A stretch of DNA of 43,056 nucleotides, from positions 1 to 43,056 of the forward strand of contig CAZFHI010000018.1 in the NCBI GenBank assembly GCA_964518875.1, read 5' to 3'. The notes beneath the pieces are model-generated. The model had not been told where the DNA came from and did no database searches. It saw only the letters and a list, made by a program, of their open reading frames with translations. Position 1 is the first letter of the stretch; every line of letters starts with the position of its first letter. Of this stretch, positions 40,795 to 43,056 are shown piece by piece. This DNA comes from DTU024 sp964518875. GTDB lineage: Bacteria > Bacillota > Clostridia > Christensenellales > Aristaeellaceae. A program made the translations under genes and the position numbers.

Positions 40795-40991
40795 GAATAA
40801 TTTAGCATAAATATAATTTTTTGCAATAAATTTTTTCCTAAAAAATATTCATTGTTTAGCAAGCGCCTGTTTGCAGCGTGAACACTAAAGTATCAGAATT
40901 CAGTAAAACAATTATTGCCGCTTTACGCATAAAATCCCTGGAAAAGCCCGTAAAATACGATTGAAGCGCCTTAATATAGTTTGTAAACGTC

Positions 40992-41020
40992 TTGTGTTTC
41001 TTACAATTCTTTTTTATAAT
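40992..41020 (+). promoter_or_regulatory. sigma-A promoter of pgcA
   Basis: TTGTGT (40992-40997) is followed after 17 bp by TATAAT (41015-41020). Transcription would start near 41027, so upstream in-frame codons are not translated. Confidence 0.7.
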
Positions 41021-41053
41021 ATGCTTATTAACAGCTTATATGGAGGTAGCGCT

Positions 41054-42772
41054 ATGGACGTAATGCAATCTTATAAAAACTGGCTTAGCATGTTTAAGGA
41101 TGACGAGTCTCTGGTTAAAGAGCTTAATTCAATAGCTGACGACAAAAAGGAAATAGAGGACAGGTTTTATCAGGAACTTAGCTTTGGCACAGCCGGCATG
41201 CGCGGCGTTATGGGCTACGGCACAAACCGCATGAACGAATACAATGTGCGCCGAGCGACGGCGGGCCTTGCGGAATTTTTAAAGCAGAGATACGCTTCTT
41301 CTAAATGCTGCGTTGCGATAGGCTACGACAGCCGCATAAACAGCGCGGAATACGCCAGGCAGACGGCGCTTGTGCTTTGCGCCCGCGGCATAAAGGCGTA
41401 TCTTTTCGACGCTCTGCGCCCGGTGCCTGTTCTAAGCTACGCCGTGCGCCATTTAAACTGCGTCGCGGGCGTTGCGATAACCGCGTCCCACAACCCGAAG
41501 GAGTACAACGGCTACAAGGTTTACGGCGAGGACGGCGCGCAGATTTCGCCTGAGGACGCGCTTAAAGTTACGCGGGAGATACAGAAAACGGATTACAGGG
41601 ACGCCGTCAAAATGGACGAGCAGGAAGCGCTTGACAAGGGATTGCTCAAATACATAGGCGAGGACGAGGTCGACAGGGATTATATAAATATGGTGCTTAA
41701 TTTACAGGTAAGGCCCGGGCTTCTGAAAAAATCAGGCGGTGAGCTTTCGATAGTCTATACGCCTCTGCATGGCTCAGGCAACGTGCCTGTAAGGCGCGCG
41801 CTTAAGGAAGCGGGCATAAAAAACGTAAGCGTGGTGAAGGAGCAGGAAGCGCCCGACGGCAATTTCCCAACGGTTTCAGCGCCTAACCCCGAAGACCCCG
41901 CCGCGTTTGAGCTTGCCATACCGCTTGCAAAAAAAACGGGCGCTACCGTAATAATAGGCACGGACCCGGACTGCGACCGCATGGGGCTTTGCGTAAGGGA
42001 CAGCGGCGGCGTATACCGCACGCTCAACGGCAACCAGATAGGCGCGCTGCTGCTTAACCATGTTTTAAGCTCCCTTAAGGAAAGCGGCAGGCTCCCTGAA
42101 AACGGCGCCGTTTGCAAGTCCATAGTGTCTACGCAGCTTGCAAAGTCCATCTGCGATTTTTACGGCGTAAGCCTGTTTGACACTCTTACAGGGTTTAAAT
42201 TCATAGGTGAAAAAATACAGGAGTTTGAAGAAAACAATTCGCATACCTTCCTGTTTGGCTTTGAAGAAAGCTACGGCTATCTGTCTTCAACCTACGTAAG
42301 GGATAAGGACGCCGTTAACGCTTCCCTTTTAGCCGCGGAAGCCGCGTGCGCCTGCATGGAAAAAGGCGTTACGCTGTATGAGCAGCTTATAAAGATATAT
42401 GAGAAATACGGCTTCTGGGTTGAAAAAACCACCTCTGTAACGCTGCCTGGCAAGGACGGTAAGGCGAAAATAGCGTCCATTATGGACAATCTGCGCAAAA
42501 ACACCCCCGAAAAAATAGGTGAATTCAATGTTCTTGCCGTAAGGGACTATCTAAGCGGCGTGCGCAGAAAGGACGGCATTGAAACTGCGCTTAATACTCC
42601 AAAGAGCAACGTGCTTTACTTTGAACTTGAAGGCGGGCATTGGGTCTGCGTGCGCCCGAGCGGCACAGAACCAAAGATTAAGCTTTACGTAAACGCGACA
42701 GCCGACACCCAGCAAAAAGCTAAGGATTTGTATGAAAGCCTCAGGGAAGCCGCGGAACAGATGCTTAAATAG
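41054..42772 (+). CDS. pgcA: phospho-sugar mutase (alpha-phosphoglucomutase family)
   Basis: The enzyme interconverts glucose-1-phosphate and glucose-6-phosphate, or mannose equivalents, feeding UDP-glucose and glycan synthesis. The ATG at 41054 has GGAGG 7 nt upstream and gives 572 aa, the usual length of Firmicute PgcA. The phosphoserine loop is TASHNPKEYNGYKVY (Ser145), the magnesium loop GTDPDCDRMG, the sugar-binding loop GFEESYGYL and the phosphate-binding loop RPSGTEPKIK. The early FGTAGMRG is also standard. The frame runs open to 40961, but that part precedes the predicted transcription start. Confidence 0.95.
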   Translation: MDVMQSYKNWLSMFKDDESLVKELNSIADDKKEIEDRFYQELSFGTAGMRGVMGYGTNRMNEYNVRRATAGLAEFLKQRYASSKCCVAIGYDSRINSAEYARQTALVLCARGIKAYLFDALRPVPVLSYAVRHLNCVAGVAITASHNPKEYNGYKVYGEDGAQISPEDALKVTREIQKTDYRDAVKMDEQEALDKGLLKYIGEDEVDRDYINMVLNLQVRPGLLKKSGGELSIVYTPLHGSGNVPVRRALKEAGIKNVSVVKEQEAPDGNFPTVSAPNPEDPAAFELAIPLAKKTGATVIIGTDPDCDRMGLCVRDSGGVYRTLNGNQIGALLLNHVLSSLKESGRLPENGAVCKSIVSTQLAKSICDFYGVSLFDTLTGFKFIGEKIQEFEENNSHTFLFGFEESYGYLSSTYVRDKDAVNASLLAAEAACACMEKGVTLYEQLIKIYEKYGFWVEKTTSVTLPGKDGKAKIASIMDNLRKNTPEKIGEFNVLAVRDYLSGVRRKDGIETALNTPKSNVLYFELEGGHWVCVRPSGTEPKIKLYVNATADTQQKAKDLYESLREAAEQMLK

Positions 42773-42784
42773 CTTTTGAGATAG

Positions 42785-42808
42785 AGCTTAATAAGCTTTT
42801 TTTTAAAA
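42785..42808 (+). terminator. weak terminator of pgcA
   Basis: A short AGCTT/AAGCT stem is followed by eight T residues, 15 nt after the stop codon. The stem is marginal. Confidence 0.4.
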
Positions 42809-42879
42809 TTTGTAAATATAGATTAAATATAGATAAGGATTTGCAAACAATAATGAAATAAGCACCATATACAATTGTT

Positions 42880-42914
42880 TAAAAAGGGACGGAATTAATA
42901 TTTGCCACGTCCCT
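42880..42914 (-). terminator. intrinsic terminator on the minus strand at the window end
   Basis: On the minus strand AGGGACG pairs with CGTCCCT and a run of five T follows. It overlaps the stop codon of a short minus-strand open stretch (42913-43050), so some transcript probably enters from the right. Confidence 0.55.
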
Positions 42915-43050
42915 AATTTATGCTGTCGCTAAAACTAATATTCTTAAGCAGATCCCTGTTCATTGCGCTTTGACCTTGGAAGTCTTGCGGCATATAGGAT
43001 AGTACTATGAACTTTAAGAAATTGCCACGCCTTGATATCTTCTCTAAGGC
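42913..43050 (-). other. short open stretch, possible gene remnant
   Basis: The minus strand is open for about 45 codons with readable protein-like composition (ISRRGNFLKFIVLSYMPQDF, then MNRDLLKNISFSD), bounded by a TAA at 43051-43053. I do not recognise it. It may be the degraded end of a gene whose intact part lies beyond the window, or a small protein beginning at an internal ATG. The terminator behind it is the main reason to list it. Confidence 0.3.
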
Positions 43051-43056
43051 TTAGCA

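Noticed and set aside
40961..41053. Upstream start for PgcA
   Set aside because: It would place the promoter boxes inside the coding region; the ATG at 41054 has a strong ribosome site.

Overview
The window looks like a draft chromosomal segment from a low-to-mid-GC Firmicute, most likely an uncultured gut-type Clostridia. The evidence is AGGAGG-type ribosome sites, frequent TTG and GTG starts, a LigA/PcrA pair, DapL-type diaminopimelate synthesis, an L10-leader-controlled rplJL, a folate-linked histidine degradation operon and heavy use of ATA for isoleucine. A 100-N run at 6241-6340 shows a scaffolded assembly. There is no phage, no complete insertion sequence, no tRNA or rRNA and no cas gene.

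Layout. 1-5.4 kb: typA, a secreted 184-aa protein and a 748-aa secreted protein with a binding-protein-like half. 5.4-6.6 kb: gene-free repeats around the assembly gap. 6.6-11.8 kb (minus strand): one operon, argS-dapF-dapL-purA. 11.9-14.5 kb: a MerR-family regulator followed by a secreted fumarate-reductase-like flavoprotein whose promoter has the MerR architecture (19-bp spacer holding a dyad). 14.5-20.1 kb: trpS, pcrA, ligA. 20.1-21.5 kb: a streptothricin-acetyltransferase-like GNAT and, in the opposite direction, a secreted split-barrel protein. 21.7-22.2 kb: a 39-bp tandem array. 22.2-25.8 kb (minus strand): rplL, rplJ with its L10 leader, a CNNM/CorC-type membrane protein and a pirin. 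25.9-30.8 kb: ftcD-fchA-hutU-hutI (no hutH). 31.1-37 kb: oppB-C-D-F-A. 37-38.9 kb: a 5'-nucleotidase lipoprotein. 38.9-40.2 kb: two further tandem arrays. 40.2-42.8 kb: a small membrane protein and pgcA.

How the genes work together. The Hut enzymes would turn urocanate into glutamate and pass the one-carbon unit to tetrahydrofolate. The Opp transporter would feed peptides and so amino acids. DapF and DapL make meso-diaminopimelate. MerR and the flavoprotein form a probable one-regulator, one-target pair.

The strongest anomaly is OppA. The segment that normally forms the C-terminal tail of this binding-protein family sits directly behind the signal peptide, and the protein stops where that tail should begin, so it reads as a circular permutation. 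The second is the secreted flavoprotein, which keeps the catalytic motifs of the fumarate reductase family but has no N-terminal dinucleotide-binding motif. The third is the density of unrelated intergenic tandem arrays (periods about 61, 150, 39, 60 and 40 bp).
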